A stretch of DNA of 64,000 nt from Enterococcus sp. CSURQ0835 (GTDB taxonomy: Bacteria; Bacillota; Bacilli; Lactobacillales; Enterococcaceae). The stretch is from positions 25,815-89,814 of the forward strand of contig NZ_CACSLH010000011.1 of assembly GCF_902706605.1 (NCBI RefSeq), written 5' to 3'. The notes under the pieces were generated by a model. It worked only from the letters and a program-made list of their open reading frames with translations, ran no database searches and was not told where the DNA came from. Of this stretch, positions 38,884-46,936 are shown piece by piece. Positions within the stretch are counted from its first letter, which is position 1. Every line of letters begins with the position of its first letter. A program made the translations under genes and the position numbers.

Positions 38884-40353
38884 TTACAACTCCTTTAAAG
38901 TGAAATTTATCTTTTGAATGTCTTGACCATTTAAGAGTGGACTGATCGTCAAAACCGGGATCGAGTCTACTTTCAACGGCAATTTCAAAGTTGAAAAAAT
39001 TAAGTCGATATTTTCTTTAACAAAGGTCTGATTATGCTTTAGTTGCCTTTGACTCATGGTGGCGATGATATTTAAATTAGGAAAATTTTGCTGCACTCGC
39101 ATCTTCAATAATTCTGAAGTCCCCACACCGGTTGAACAAACTAATAATAAGTTCTTTTTGTTTTTCCGATTGATCTGATATTTTTCAAAGTACAATGTGA
39201 GATAGCCAATCTCGGCTGCATTGATCTTCGTATCAAAAACAAGCTCTTGATTTAACGTTTCAACGATCGTTTTGACTTTAAAAAAAGTCTCTCGATACTC
39301 AAACATCACTTCATTCAATAAATTATTTTCCACTTGAATACCTAAACGTAAGCGGCTCAACATCGGTAAAATATGTTGGTAAAGGTCTTCATAAAGCGAG
39401 CGACTGGCCGGCAATAAGGTGGTATTGGATAAATTGAAAAACTTTGTAATCAATTCAGTTGCGATCGTTTCTGCCAAATGCTTATCGACATTGCTACTTT
39501 CGCGTTTTTGGATATTGATCGAATAAAGATTTTGGAAGACAAAATAGATTTCAAGTGGATCAAGTAACAGATTGAGATAATTCCCAATATTCTCAACGAT
39601 TTTTTGCGCGATCTTGGTAATGGCTGGATTATTCGCCATCAGTTGTTTTTCATCAGCTTCCAGCGGCTCTTGTTGTTCAAGATATTTCACTTCGCCTTCG
39701 CGATAGCGCTTGATCAGCAGATAGATATGCGTATAAAGCGTGATGTCATAAGGATAATTGATGTACTCACCGACAACCTCTTCAATCAGCGCGATCTGTC
39801 GATCAATAAAATGCCGATCAATCGCATTGATTTCAAGTCCGATCTCACCTAGACTGTTTAACTTATTCAAATCAGAAAAAATATGGTTCACGGCTTTTCG
39901 CAAATCGATCTCACTGCCCACCAACCAAATAAAATCTTTGTTGGTTTTTAACTGGATCTCAAATTCCTGTAACTTATCGTGGATCTTTTTGATTTGTCGT
40001 TCCGCTGTACTCTCGCTGACATATTGCGTTTCGAAATACTTACGGCTGATTTTTTTAGGGTGTTTGAACAACAAATTCAGTAACACTTCATTCAATTCAT
40101 TTTCTTCTTTGAAATCGACGATCGAATGAATATCTCGATGAATAAAATACGTATTGAGTTTATAACCTTTTCCTGGTTCAGAGATGATCAAGGCTTCATT
40201 GAAATCGCTTTGTGAGATTTCATTGATTCTTTTGGCTATCCGGTAGATCGTTTTAGTGGAAACAAAAAGAGTTTCAGCTAATTTTTTGGCGGATAGATAA
40301 TCCTCATAATTCAGCATATTGATCAATAGATTTTCGTTCGAACTAAAAATCAT
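38884..40353 (-). CDS. PRD-domain transcriptional regulator (BglG/MtlR type)
   Basis: The start is the ATG at 40353, eight bases after AGAGG; a GTG at 40362 lies inside the site. 489 residues. The N-terminal helix-turn-helix has LSAKKLAETLFVSTKTIYRIAKRI. PRD1 and PRD2 are marked by LYTHIYLLIKRY and LYQHILPMLSRLRLG, whose His residues receive phosphate. The C-terminal IIB-like domain has LLVCSTGVGTSELL (Cys). The usual fused IIA domain is absent and is instead the next gene. It probably activates the operon it leads in response to PTS phosphorylation. Confidence 0.9.
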   Translation of the reverse strand: MIFSSNENLLINMLNYEDYLSAKKLAETLFVSTKTIYRIAKRINEISQSDFNEALIISEPGKGYKLNTYFIHRDIHSIVDFKEENELNEVLLNLLFKHPKKISRKYFETQYVSESTAERQIKKIHDKLQEFEIQLKTNKDFIWLVGSEIDLRKAVNHIFSDLNKLNSLGEIGLEINAIDRHFIDRQIALIEEVVGEYINYPYDITLYTHIYLLIKRYREGEVKYLEQQEPLEADEKQLMANNPAITKIAQKIVENIGNYLNLLLDPLEIYFVFQNLYSINIQKRESSNVDKHLAETIATELITKFFNLSNTTLLPASRSLYEDLYQHILPMLSRLRLGIQVENNLLNEVMFEYRETFFKVKTIVETLNQELVFDTKINAAEIGYLTLYFEKYQINRKNKKNLLLVCSTGVGTSELLKMRVQQNFPNLNIIATMSQRQLKHNQTFVKENIDLIFSTLKLPLKVDSIPVLTISPLLNGQDIQKINFTLKEL

Positions 40354-40373
40354 TTCCCTCACCTCTTGACTTT

Positions 40374-40400
40374 AGTATAGTGTTTTTGAATGCGGTTACA
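40374..40400 (-). promoter_or_regulatory. Sugar operon promoter with cre-like site
   Basis: Minus-strand TATACT (40379-40374) is the likely -10. TGAATGCGGTTACA (40387-40400, plus reading) matches the catabolite-responsive element TGNAANCGNWNNCA with one mismatch and lies just upstream of the -10. CcpA bound here would block initiation when glucose is present. The -35 is not clear. The rest of 40401-40611 holds a small hairpin (TGTCC/GGACA, 40411-40428) and no gene. Confidence 0.5.
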
Positions 40401-40611
40401 CTTCAATCGGTGTCCGTAGTTATGGACAGCTTATTAAAGACTTTTATTTTTGACTCACCTTAACTTAACCGCGAACTACTTTAAGTATTCGGGAATTCAA
40501 AACGTAATGCCAACCAGTTTCTTATTAAATAAACAAATTCTTTCTTAGCTTTTATTTTTTTAACATTTAACTAGCGATTCTAAACACTTCGTAGCACCGA
40601 TTTGTTTTCCC

Positions 40612-40657
40612 CCACTAAAAAAAGACCCGCTCACAAATAACATTCATGAACAAGTCT
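40612..40657 (-). terminator. Terminator after the aldo-keto reductase gene
   Basis: On the minus strand an imperfect stem ending in GGGTCT is followed by seven T (A run 40617-40623). It lies just past the stop at 40664. Confidence 0.6.
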
Positions 40658-40663
40658 ATTCGT

Positions 40664-41653
40664 TTAGTTTGCTAAAATCGTTTCGATCTCTGCTAATTCT
40701 GCTGCTGAAAATTCCAAGTGTTCCAGTACTTTTAAATTGTCTTCTAGTTGGCTGACACGGGAAGCACCGATCAAGACACTCGCGACAACTTCTTGGCGTA
40801 AATTCCAAGCTAAGGCCATTTCAGCTAATGTTTGCTGGCGCTTTTTCGCAACAGTATTCAATCGTTTGACCATTGCCAATGTCGCTTCTACTTTTTCTGG
40901 CGTCAAAAACGGACTGGACGTTCGAGCCGCCCGCGAATCTTGCGGAATCCCGTGCAAATAGCGATCTGACAGCACACCTTGTGCTAGTGGACTAAAAACG
41001 ATCGCCCCTAATTTTTCAGCGTGCAAGACTTCCGTCAAGCCGTCTTCGATCCACCGATCCAGCATATTGTACCGCGGCTGATGAATAATGAAGGGAGTTT
41101 TCAACTCACGGAAAATTTTCGCGATCGCCGCTGTTTGTTCAGCCGAATAATTGGAAACGCCAATATAAAGTGCTTTGCCTTGCCGCACCAATAAATCTAA
41201 CGCTTGAGCGGTTTCTTCCAACGGCGTATCCGGATCAGGTCGGTGATGATAAAAAAGATCGACATAATCTAACTGGAGTCGCTTCAAACTTTGATCACAA
41301 CTCGCGATGATATTTTTCTTTGAGCCCCACTCGCCATAAGGTCCTGGCCACATATAGTAACCCGCTTTAGATGAAATGATCAGCTCATCTCGGTAAGATT
41401 TCAAATCAGCGTGTAAGATCCGGCCAAAATTTTCTTCAGCTGAACCTGCAGGCGGTCCGTAATTATTCGCCAAATCAAAATGCGTGATCCCACGATCAAA
41501 TGCTCGGAACAAAACTTCTTTTTGGCGAGCCAAGTTATCGACATCACCAAAATTATGCCAGAGTCCTAATGAGATAGCAGGCAATTTCAGTCCTGAGTTG
41601 CCGACGCGCCGGTATTGCATGTTTTCATAACGATCTTCTTGTGCGTGGTACAT
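40664..41653 (-). CDS. Aldo-keto reductase, YghZ/Gpr-like
   Basis: The ATG at 41653 is six bases after GAGGTG; the open frame reaches a GTG at 41662 that overlaps this site. 329 residues. The catalytic tetrad region is visible: FDLANNYGPPAGSAEENFG (Asp, Tyr), SSKAGYYMWPGPYGEWGS (Lys) and DLFYHHRPDPDTP (His). The YGPPxGSAE pattern and the YMWPGPYG insertion match YghZ-type enzymes, which reduce L-glyceraldehyde 3-phosphate and methylglyoxal. NADPH-dependent. It is a single-gene unit, possibly for aldehyde detoxification; a link to the neighbouring sugar operon is possible but not shown. Confidence 0.9.
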   Translation of the reverse strand: MYHAQEDRYENMQYRRVGNSGLKLPAISLGLWHNFGDVDNLARQKEVLFRAFDRGITHFDLANNYGPPAGSAEENFGRILHADLKSYRDELIISSKAGYYMWPGPYGEWGSKKNIIASCDQSLKRLQLDYVDLFYHHRPDPDTPLEETAQALDLLVRQGKALYIGVSNYSAEQTAAIAKIFRELKTPFIIHQPRYNMLDRWIEDGLTEVLHAEKLGAIVFSPLAQGVLSDRYLHGIPQDSRAARTSSPFLTPEKVEATLAMVKRLNTVAKKRQQTLAEMALAWNLRQEVVASVLIGASRVSQLEDNLKVLEHLEFSAAELAEIETILAN

Positions 41654-41988
41654 TTTTCTCACCTCATTTTTAGTTTATAACTTCTAGTATACTTGAAGAA
41701 AAGTAAAAATAAACCGCTCAAGAAAATAAAGTCTAACGTTGATAGAAATTGGAATTGCCAATTTCAAATTTCTATCATTAAGTAAAGCAACTTACCTTCC
41801 CATGTGGAAAACTCAACGGAAGCTATTAAAAAAAGTTATCAACAATTCCCCGTTGATAACTTGATTGACTCTTCTAATTTATCTTGTGGATAAAATAATA
41901 AAAAGCAGTAAAAAATAGCCTATTGAACCTTTAATAACAGCATTTTTTACTTTTCCACAGCTTATCCACAATCCAGTGGATACTTTTT
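41654..41988. other. Intergenic region with a cluster of DnaA-box-like sites
   Basis: Two perfect DnaA 9-mers face each other: TGTGGATAA at 41885-41893 and TTATCCACA at 41962-41970. Near-matches are TGTGGAAAA (41803-41811), TTATCAACA (41836-41844) and TTTTCCACA (41951-41959). The flanks are AT-rich. A separate inverted repeat GATAGAAATT (41741-41750) / AATTTCTATC (41767-41776) also lies here. No gene is present. ATCCAC/GTGGAT (41965-41981) is a plus-strand hairpin with a T run that overlaps one box, so part of the pattern may be a terminator. Confidence 0.65.
41828..41860 (-). terminator. Terminator after the DUF1054 gene
   Basis: GTTATCAAC (41835-41843) pairs with GTTGATAAC (41852-41860), nine bp. 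Seven T follow on the minus strand (A run 41828-41834). Confidence 0.75.
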
Positions 41989-42600
41989 TTATTTGCCCGT
42001 CTTAATCATTGTTTGATACAGCGGCAGTAGTTGTTGATAAGTTTCCCACATGTAGCATTGCGCGGCGGCTGGCTGTTGCCACAATGTACTTGCTTTAGGG
42101 ATGATCCGACCGATTTGAAATTCGCCTTTTTTGACATCGCGAAAACGAAGCAGCATTTTTTCGACCGCTGGCTGAGTAAGGGGTGTGATCAAATTTTTCG
42201 TATGATCACCAGAAAGATAAAAATCAGCTGGCAACATTTGAAAAAGTGTTAGCTGATCCAACAGCGCTTGAGCAATTTCTTGTTTTTGCGGCGGCTGATC
42301 GATACAAGCCAACCACATGAAGACAAAATCCGGCGCAATCCCTAATTGAAAATGTGGTTCCATCTTATAACCGCGTTTGTTTCGACTCAAGGCAACTAAC
42401 GTACTGTCTGGCGGATGAATCGTGCGGCGCCGGTGTTGCGCGATATGACTGAAATATTCCGTCCCCAACTCAGTGGATAAACGGGTTTTGAAATCTTGTG
42501 CCAACGTTTGAAAAACCGGCTGGATCTCGTGGCGGATCGCTGCCATTCGTTCGTCTAGTCCAGCAAGTGTAAAAACAGCAAAGCTTTCTTCATTGAACAT
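41989..42600 (-). CDS. DUF1054 (YktB/UPF0637) family protein
   Basis: 203 residues. Blocks such as FAVFTLAGLDERMAAI, HRRRTIHPPDSTLVALS and RGYKMEPHFQLGI are those of the YktB family. Proteins of this family have a known fold but no proved function. No signal peptide or membrane segment. GAGGTGAAGAG precedes the ATG. It lies 34 bases behind a very strong terminator that ends the structured RNA upstream, so its expression may depend on read-through. Confidence 0.88.
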   Translation of the reverse strand: MFNEESFAVFTLAGLDERMAAIRHEIQPVFQTLAQDFKTRLSTELGTEYFSHIAQHRRRTIHPPDSTLVALSRNKRGYKMEPHFQLGIAPDFVFMWLACIDQPPQKQEIAQALLDQLTLFQMLPADFYLSGDHTKNLITPLTQPAVEKMLLRFRDVKKGEFQIGRIIPKASTLWQQPAAAQCYMWETYQQLLPLYQTMIKTGK

Positions 42601-42627
42601 CTCTTCACCTCAAAACAGTCTGTAAAC

Positions 42628-42806
42628 GATAAAAAAGACCAGCTGAGAAATTCTCAGCTGGTCAGCCAGTACCGATTGCTCGATAGAAAAAGTTTTCTCC
42701 ACAAAAGCCTTTTTCCGACACCCTGTAAAATCCGACAGGTGGCAAAGCCGTGTGCCTCTGGTTTCGAAGGATCTGATGGTGCTAGATCCACTCGGCTCAT
42801 CGCATG
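42628..42806 (-). ncRNA. Unassigned structured RNA or attenuator leader before DUF1054
   Basis: Minus-strand transcript of about 175-180 nt. Hairpins: GGATCT/AGATCC (42769-42789), GGCA/TGCC (42741-42756) and CACCTGT/ACAGGGTG (42719-42741). It ends in a perfect 13 bp stem GACCAGCTGAGAA (42637-42649) / TTCTCAGCTGGTC (42651-42663) and six T. There is no reading frame worth noting. It does not match the consensus of T-box, TPP, SAM, purine, FMN, lysine, fluoride, guanidine-I, PyrR, SRP or tmRNA elements as far as can be judged by eye. It may be a riboswitch-like attenuator or a free small RNA. Confidence 0.6.
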
Positions 42807-42811
42807 GACAA

Positions 42812-42840
42812 ACTATAGCACACTTTTTTAGCTTTGACTA
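42812..42840 (-). promoter_or_regulatory. Extended -10 promoter of the structured RNA
   Basis: TGC-TATAGT (42820-42812, minus) with TAGTCA (42840-42835) 17 bases upstream. The -35 overlaps the stop codon of the VTT gene, so this unit starts its own transcript. Confidence 0.65.
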
Positions 42841-43473
42841 GTGGAAAAGTAGCGGGGCTTGATGGATCACAAACAACACGAGGTAGCCATAAGCCGCCAC
42901 CGACCATAATTTAAAAATCAAAATGATCTTCGCGTATTCTTTAAAGGACAAATCCGTCATGCCCGCCACGAGACACACGAGATCATCTGGTAAAAAAGGA
43001 AAAATAAAACAGACGATCAAGAGCCGTTTGATATCACGGGTGTGGGCTTGTAAAGTCGTTTCAAATTTTTGATAATTTTTAGGTGATAGAACGAACCGAG
43101 CAAAACGAGGTCCAAAACGGCGAATCAAAAAAAATAATGCAAACTCACCGACTACCAGTCCCAGATAACTGTATAAAATGCCTGCGAGATTACCAAACAT
43201 CAGCATGCCAACGATCGTTGCGATCCCCCCAGGTAAAAAAGGGATCACTGGCTGGATCGCTTGCACGATGAGAAATACTACGACGGCAAAACTGCCAAAT
43301 TGTTTGATAAAAGCTTGTAGATCAGCTGGCGTTTTAAATAGGCCATAATGCTGGATATAAAATAAGACAGTGACAAACGCGATCAGTCCAGCTACTGGTA
43401 ATGCTTGGATGATTTTTTGCTGGATCGTCCACTTACTCTTACTAGGACGTTTCATTTTTACTTTTGGCTCCAT
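42838..43473 (-). CDS. VTT-domain (TVP38/DedA-like) membrane protein
   Basis: 211 residues with about five to six hydrophobic segments. The VTT block is PGGIATIVGMLMFGNLAGIL, then LVVGEFALFFLIRRFG and FPFLPDDLVCLVAGMTDLSF. These proteins are linked to lipid scrambling or carrier recycling and membrane homeostasis. The basic N-terminus (KVKMKRPSKSK) suggests it stays inside. The site AAAGGAGCAGGC precedes the ATG. Confidence 0.88.
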   Translation of the reverse strand: MEPKVKMKRPSKSKWTIQQKIIQALPVAGLIAFVTVLFYIQHYGLFKTPADLQAFIKQFGSFAVVVFLIVQAIQPVIPFLPGGIATIVGMLMFGNLAGILYSYLGLVVGEFALFFLIRRFGPRFARFVLSPKNYQKFETTLQAHTRDIKRLLIVCFIFPFLPDDLVCLVAGMTDLSFKEYAKIILIFKLWSVAAYGYLVLFVIHQAPLLFH

Positions 43474-43539
43474 GCCTGCTCCTTTTTCGTATTAATGTGA
43501 AAATTTTCCTTAAATCCGTTCATTTCAACGGTGAGGCGA

Positions 43540-44412
43540 TCATTGGAAAAATTCACCGATCTGATCGATATAAGGGGTCGATTCCCGTAATGGATAGATG
43601 ACAAAATTATGCATCATTCCGGGAACGACTTCAAGTTTTAAGGTCGTGCCAGAACTGTGGGCGACTTTTTCTTTCAAACGCAAAACATCCGGATATAAGA
43701 TCTCATCGGTTCCGGCGATCACCAGCATTTCACCCAAGCCGTCAAAATTCCCATAGATCGGTGAGACGCGGGGATCATCAAGGGCTAACCGGCCAGCATA
43801 ATTTTCACCAGCTTCAGACAATAAATCTTTTTCTAATAAGACATCTTTTGCTTGTAGCGCTGCTGAACGCGGGTCGCTGATAGTGACATCAAGCCACGGC
43901 GAGACGAGCGCTAATTTTTTAGGCCGCTGAGCTAAATCAATCCGCTTCAAACGCTGAGCCAAACTCGTCGCTAAGCCGCCGCCAGCTGAATCCCCGAAAA
44001 AACGAAATTCATCATCTGGATATAAGTAACACAAATGTTCAAACGCTTTTTCAGTCAGTGCCAACGTTTTATCCGCCGTATTTTCCGGTGCTAGGGGATA
44101 GTTGAAGTAGCTGACTTTTAAGTTATAGCGTTTAACAAACCGTTCTTGGAGATTTTTATGAAACGGCGAAGCTTCTAACGCATAGCCGCCACCGTGCAAA
44201 TAAAAGACGTGATGCCGACTAGGGGCAGCAGGCAAGAGCGTGATCAGCTCAAACCCATCGATTTGATAGATTTTTTGAGGGATATCCGTGCGACTGAGCT
44301 GCTTTAACGTCAAGTTGCGACGTTTTGGCGGAGCGATCATACTGATCCCGACGATTTTTTTCATGTTGAGCAGCTTAAATAGATTTTTAACTAATTTTGC
44401 AGAATAACGCAA
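43540..44412 (-). CDS. Alpha/beta hydrolase (HSL-type esterase)
   Basis: 290 residues. It has the oxyanion motif YLHGGGY, the nucleophile elbow GDSAGGGLA (Ser), and late DEILYPD (Asp) and MMHNF (His). This is the hormone-sensitive lipase family of short-chain esterases. No signal peptide. Divergent from the acyltransferase gene. The substrate is unknown. Confidence 0.9.
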   Translation of the reverse strand: MRYSAKLVKNLFKLLNMKKIVGISMIAPPKRRNLTLKQLSRTDIPQKIYQIDGFELITLLPAAPSRHHVFYLHGGGYALEASPFHKNLQERFVKRYNLKVSYFNYPLAPENTADKTLALTEKAFEHLCYLYPDDEFRFFGDSAGGGLATSLAQRLKRIDLAQRPKKLALVSPWLDVTISDPRSAALQAKDVLLEKDLLSEAGENYAGRLALDDPRVSPIYGNFDGLGEMLVIAGTDEILYPDVLRLKEKVAHSSGTTLKLEVVPGMMHNFVIYPLRESTPYIDQIGEFFQ

Positions 44413-44515
44413 GCGGTCCCCTCCTCATTTCATAAAATTATTATTCTCACTTAGCAAACAATGCTACAATAAGATTGCAAAGTTTGTTTCATTTTACCAT
44501 AGAACCTAGCTGGAG

Positions 44516-45508
44516 GTGGAGCGTATCGGTGAAAAGAAACGGGAATTCCTCTTCGATAATATTCGGGGGATATTGATCTTACTAGTCGTCTTAGGCCATG
44601 CCTTAGAATATTTCCGGCTTGAAAATGATGTCGGAAAATTTGTTTATGTCTTTATTTATTTGTTCCATATGCCCGTCTTCATTTTTATCTCTGGCTACTT
44701 CTCAAAAAATTTAGAAAAAGCGCGCTCAAATGCCGTTCGGACTTTTTTGATTCCGTACCTCTTATTGAATCTGATCTTGAGTGTCATTTTGCTGGCACTG
44801 GGTAAGATCCAAGAGATCATGATCTTAAATCCCGGCTGGACGCTGTGGTATTTATATTGTATGTTCATTTGGCGCTTGTTGTTACCTGACTTAGTCAAAG
44901 TGCGTCATATTTTATTGCTGAGTTTTATCGTAGGGATATTTTCTGGCTTACTGACCGAGTTTGGCACTTACATGGCGATGGCCCGCACATTAGGCTTTTT
45001 GCCGTATTTTTTAGCTGGCTATTTTACGACCCCGCAACGGATCAAAAAAATCCGCCGACTACCACTACGAAAGACGGTGAGCGGTATGATCATCGCTATC
45101 GGTCTTGGCGCGGCTGCTTTCTGGCTAAAATATGATCTGTCCCCAGAATTGTTGTGGAAAGATCGCTCCTATGCCGCAAATCCTTTACTTTGGTATGAAA
45201 ACATCGGCAGTAATATCTTTTTATACGCGCTCGGTTTCGCTTTTGTTTTTGCGTTTATCGTGTTGGCCGAACCGCGACCGCACTTTTTTTCACTGTGGGG
45301 GCAAAAAACATTGTCGATCTACTTGCTCCACATTTATTTGATTGCGCCGCTCGTCCAATTCACCCAAGCCATCCACAATCCGGTGCTGCATTTCAGCTTG
45401 CTCGTTGCTGGATCGCTTTTAGTCGTCTACCTCTTGTCGCGTAAAAAGGTGACAGAAACATTAGATCGCTTATTACAAAAATTGATCCACTTTATCATGC
45501 CAAATTAA
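44516..45508 (+). CDS. Acyltransferase family 3 membrane protein
   Basis: About 330 residues with some ten membrane segments. The family start is FLFDNIRGILILLVVLGHALE (catalytic His) and the end has the LLHIYLIAPLVQF block. Members add acyl groups to cell-surface sugars such as peptidoglycan or polysaccharides. The start is doubtful. The only in-frame usual codon is GTG at 44516, but it lies inside the best ribosome site (GGAGGTGGAG, 44512-44520). An ATC at 44525 sits eight bases after GGAGG and could be a rare start. Confidence 0.85.
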   Translation: MERIGEKKREFLFDNIRGILILLVVLGHALEYFRLENDVGKFVYVFIYLFHMPVFIFISGYFSKNLEKARSNAVRTFLIPYLLLNLILSVILLALGKIQEIMILNPGWTLWYLYCMFIWRLLLPDLVKVRHILLLSFIVGIFSGLLTEFGTYMAMARTLGFLPYFLAGYFTTPQRIKKIRRLPLRKTVSGMIIAIGLGAAAFWLKYDLSPELLWKDRSYAANPLLWYENIGSNIFLYALGFAFVFAFIVLAEPRPHFFSLWGQKTLSIYLLHIYLIAPLVQFTQAIHNPVLHFSLLVAGSLLVVYLLSRKKVTETLDRLLQKLIHFIMPN

Positions 45509-45549
45509 AAAAGTTCTACCAGAGTGAATTTCTCCGGCAGAACTTTTTT
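45507..45549. terminator. Bidirectional terminator
   Basis: AAAAAGTTCTACC pairs with GGCAGAACTTTTT, with A and T runs on the flanks. It ends the acyltransferase and the converging alcohol dehydrogenase genes. Confidence 0.85.
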
Positions 45550-45560
45550 AATTTAATTTT

Positions 45561-46751
45561 TTAGACAAAACTACTTTCAGTCAAACAGTTATTCAAAATT
45601 TCCACCACCGCTTGTTCATCTAATGAAACATAAGCTTGGTCTTTGATCGCGTTGAATTTCACTGCTTGTTCAGCCATCACCGCAAATTTATGATCATCTT
45701 TGATCCCGACTTCTGGTAAGGTCATCGGGATGTCACACGCTTTGAAATAGTCATATAATTTTTGGATACCCATCCGCGCAGCCATCATCGGTACTTTTTC
45801 ATCTACTTGCCAAACGTTCCAAGCATATTGCGCAAATTTATCGACCGTGTCTTCACTCAAACAATATTCCATCCAACGAGGCGTCAAGATCGCCAGTCCC
45901 ACCCCGTGTGTAATATCGTAAAACGCACTCAACTCATGTTCGATCGGGTGACAAGACCAAGAACCCAGTTTGCCATTACCAGTCAAGCCGTTTAATGCTA
46001 AGCTGCTGGCCCACATCAAATTCGCCCGCGCGTCATAATCAGTTGGTGTCTTCAATGCGATCGGACAATTTTTAATCACGGTCCGCATCAATCCTTCCGC
46101 CACAAAATCTTGGACATCACTGCCAACGGTTTGTTTGAAATAATTTTCCATCAAATGACTGAAAATATCCGCTGAACCAGCTGCTGTTTGATACTTTCCA
46201 ACTGAAAATGTATTTTGCGGATCTAAAAATGAAGCTTTAGGTAACATCGAAGGTCCGCCAAATCCTAATTTTTGATTAGTAGTCAAATTGGAGATCACGG
46301 CTCCACTGTTCATCTCGCTGCCCGTTGCTGCTAAGGTCAAGATCGTCACTAGTGGCAAAGCAGGTCCATTGAAATTTTTGCGTTCTAAGACCATGTCCCA
46401 CGCTTGACCAGCATATAAAGTCCCGGCTGCGATCGCTTTGGCACAATCAATCGTAGAACCACCGCCGACTGCTAAGACGACATCGATTTTTTCTTTCCGA
46501 CAGATAGCAATTCCTTTTTCTACTGTTTCGATTCGCGGATTGGGTTCTACACCTGCTAATTCAAAGACGTCATTCCCATTGGCCTTCAACTGTGCCATGA
46601 CCTGATCGTACAAGCCGATTTTTTTGATACTCCCGCCGCCATAGGTCACCAAGACTTTTTTACCAAATTGATTCAAAACTTCTGGTAATTCATTCAAGCG
46701 ATCTTTACCAAAGCGGATATCGGTCGTCACATGAAAATTAAAATTATCCAT
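45561..46751 (-). CDS. Iron-containing alcohol dehydrogenase (butanol dehydrogenase-like)
   Basis: 396 residues. The nucleotide-binding GGGSTIDCAKAIAAG and the metal-binding region HLMENYFKQ ... GSWSCHPIEHELSAFYDITHG fit class III (Fe) ADHs of the YugJ/BdhA type. It probably reduces aldehydes with NAD(P)H. The cofactor and aldehyde are unknown. AGGAGGA precedes the ATG. Stands alone; a -10 of TATGAT is seen about 40 bases upstream. Confidence 0.9.
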   Translation of the reverse strand: MDNFNFHVTTDIRFGKDRLNELPEVLNQFGKKVLVTYGGGSIKKIGLYDQVMAQLKANGNDVFELAGVEPNPRIETVEKGIAICRKEKIDVVLAVGGGSTIDCAKAIAAGTLYAGQAWDMVLERKNFNGPALPLVTILTLAATGSEMNSGAVISNLTTNQKLGFGGPSMLPKASFLDPQNTFSVGKYQTAAGSADIFSHLMENYFKQTVGSDVQDFVAEGLMRTVIKNCPIALKTPTDYDARANLMWASSLALNGLTGNGKLGSWSCHPIEHELSAFYDITHGVGLAILTPRWMEYCLSEDTVDKFAQYAWNVWQVDEKVPMMAARMGIQKLYDYFKACDIPMTLPEVGIKDDHKFAVMAEQAVKFNAIKDQAYVSLDEQAVVEILNNCLTESSFV

Positions 46752-46854
46752 TTCGTATTCCTCCTAATTCTTGTCACTGCTTCTTCTCTATCATACACGA
46801 TTTTAGTTAAAATGCTAAATGAAGCCCGCTGAACTAACTGTGTTTTGCTAGCCG

Positions 46855-46902
46855 AAACAAAACGAGCACGCGATGAAGTTTTTTCTAACTCCTGCGTGCT
46901 CG
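46855..46902 (-). terminator. Terminator after deoD
   Basis: CGAGCACGC (46863-46871) pairs with GCGTGCTCG (46894-46902). TTTTGTTT follows on the minus strand. It ends the nucleoside locus. Confidence 0.8.
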
Positions 46903-46936
46903 CTAGTTTGGATGAAAAAAATTTTAGTTCGATGGT

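Noticed and set aside
41654..41988. Chromosome replication origin
   Set aside because: There is no dnaA, dnaN, rpmH or similar context, and only two perfect boxes. Kept as a DnaA-box cluster, not as oriC.
42628..42806. SRP RNA, tmRNA or RNase P RNA
   Set aside because: The conserved core sequences of these RNAs (for example the SRP GGAAGC-type loop or a tmRNA tag frame) are not present.
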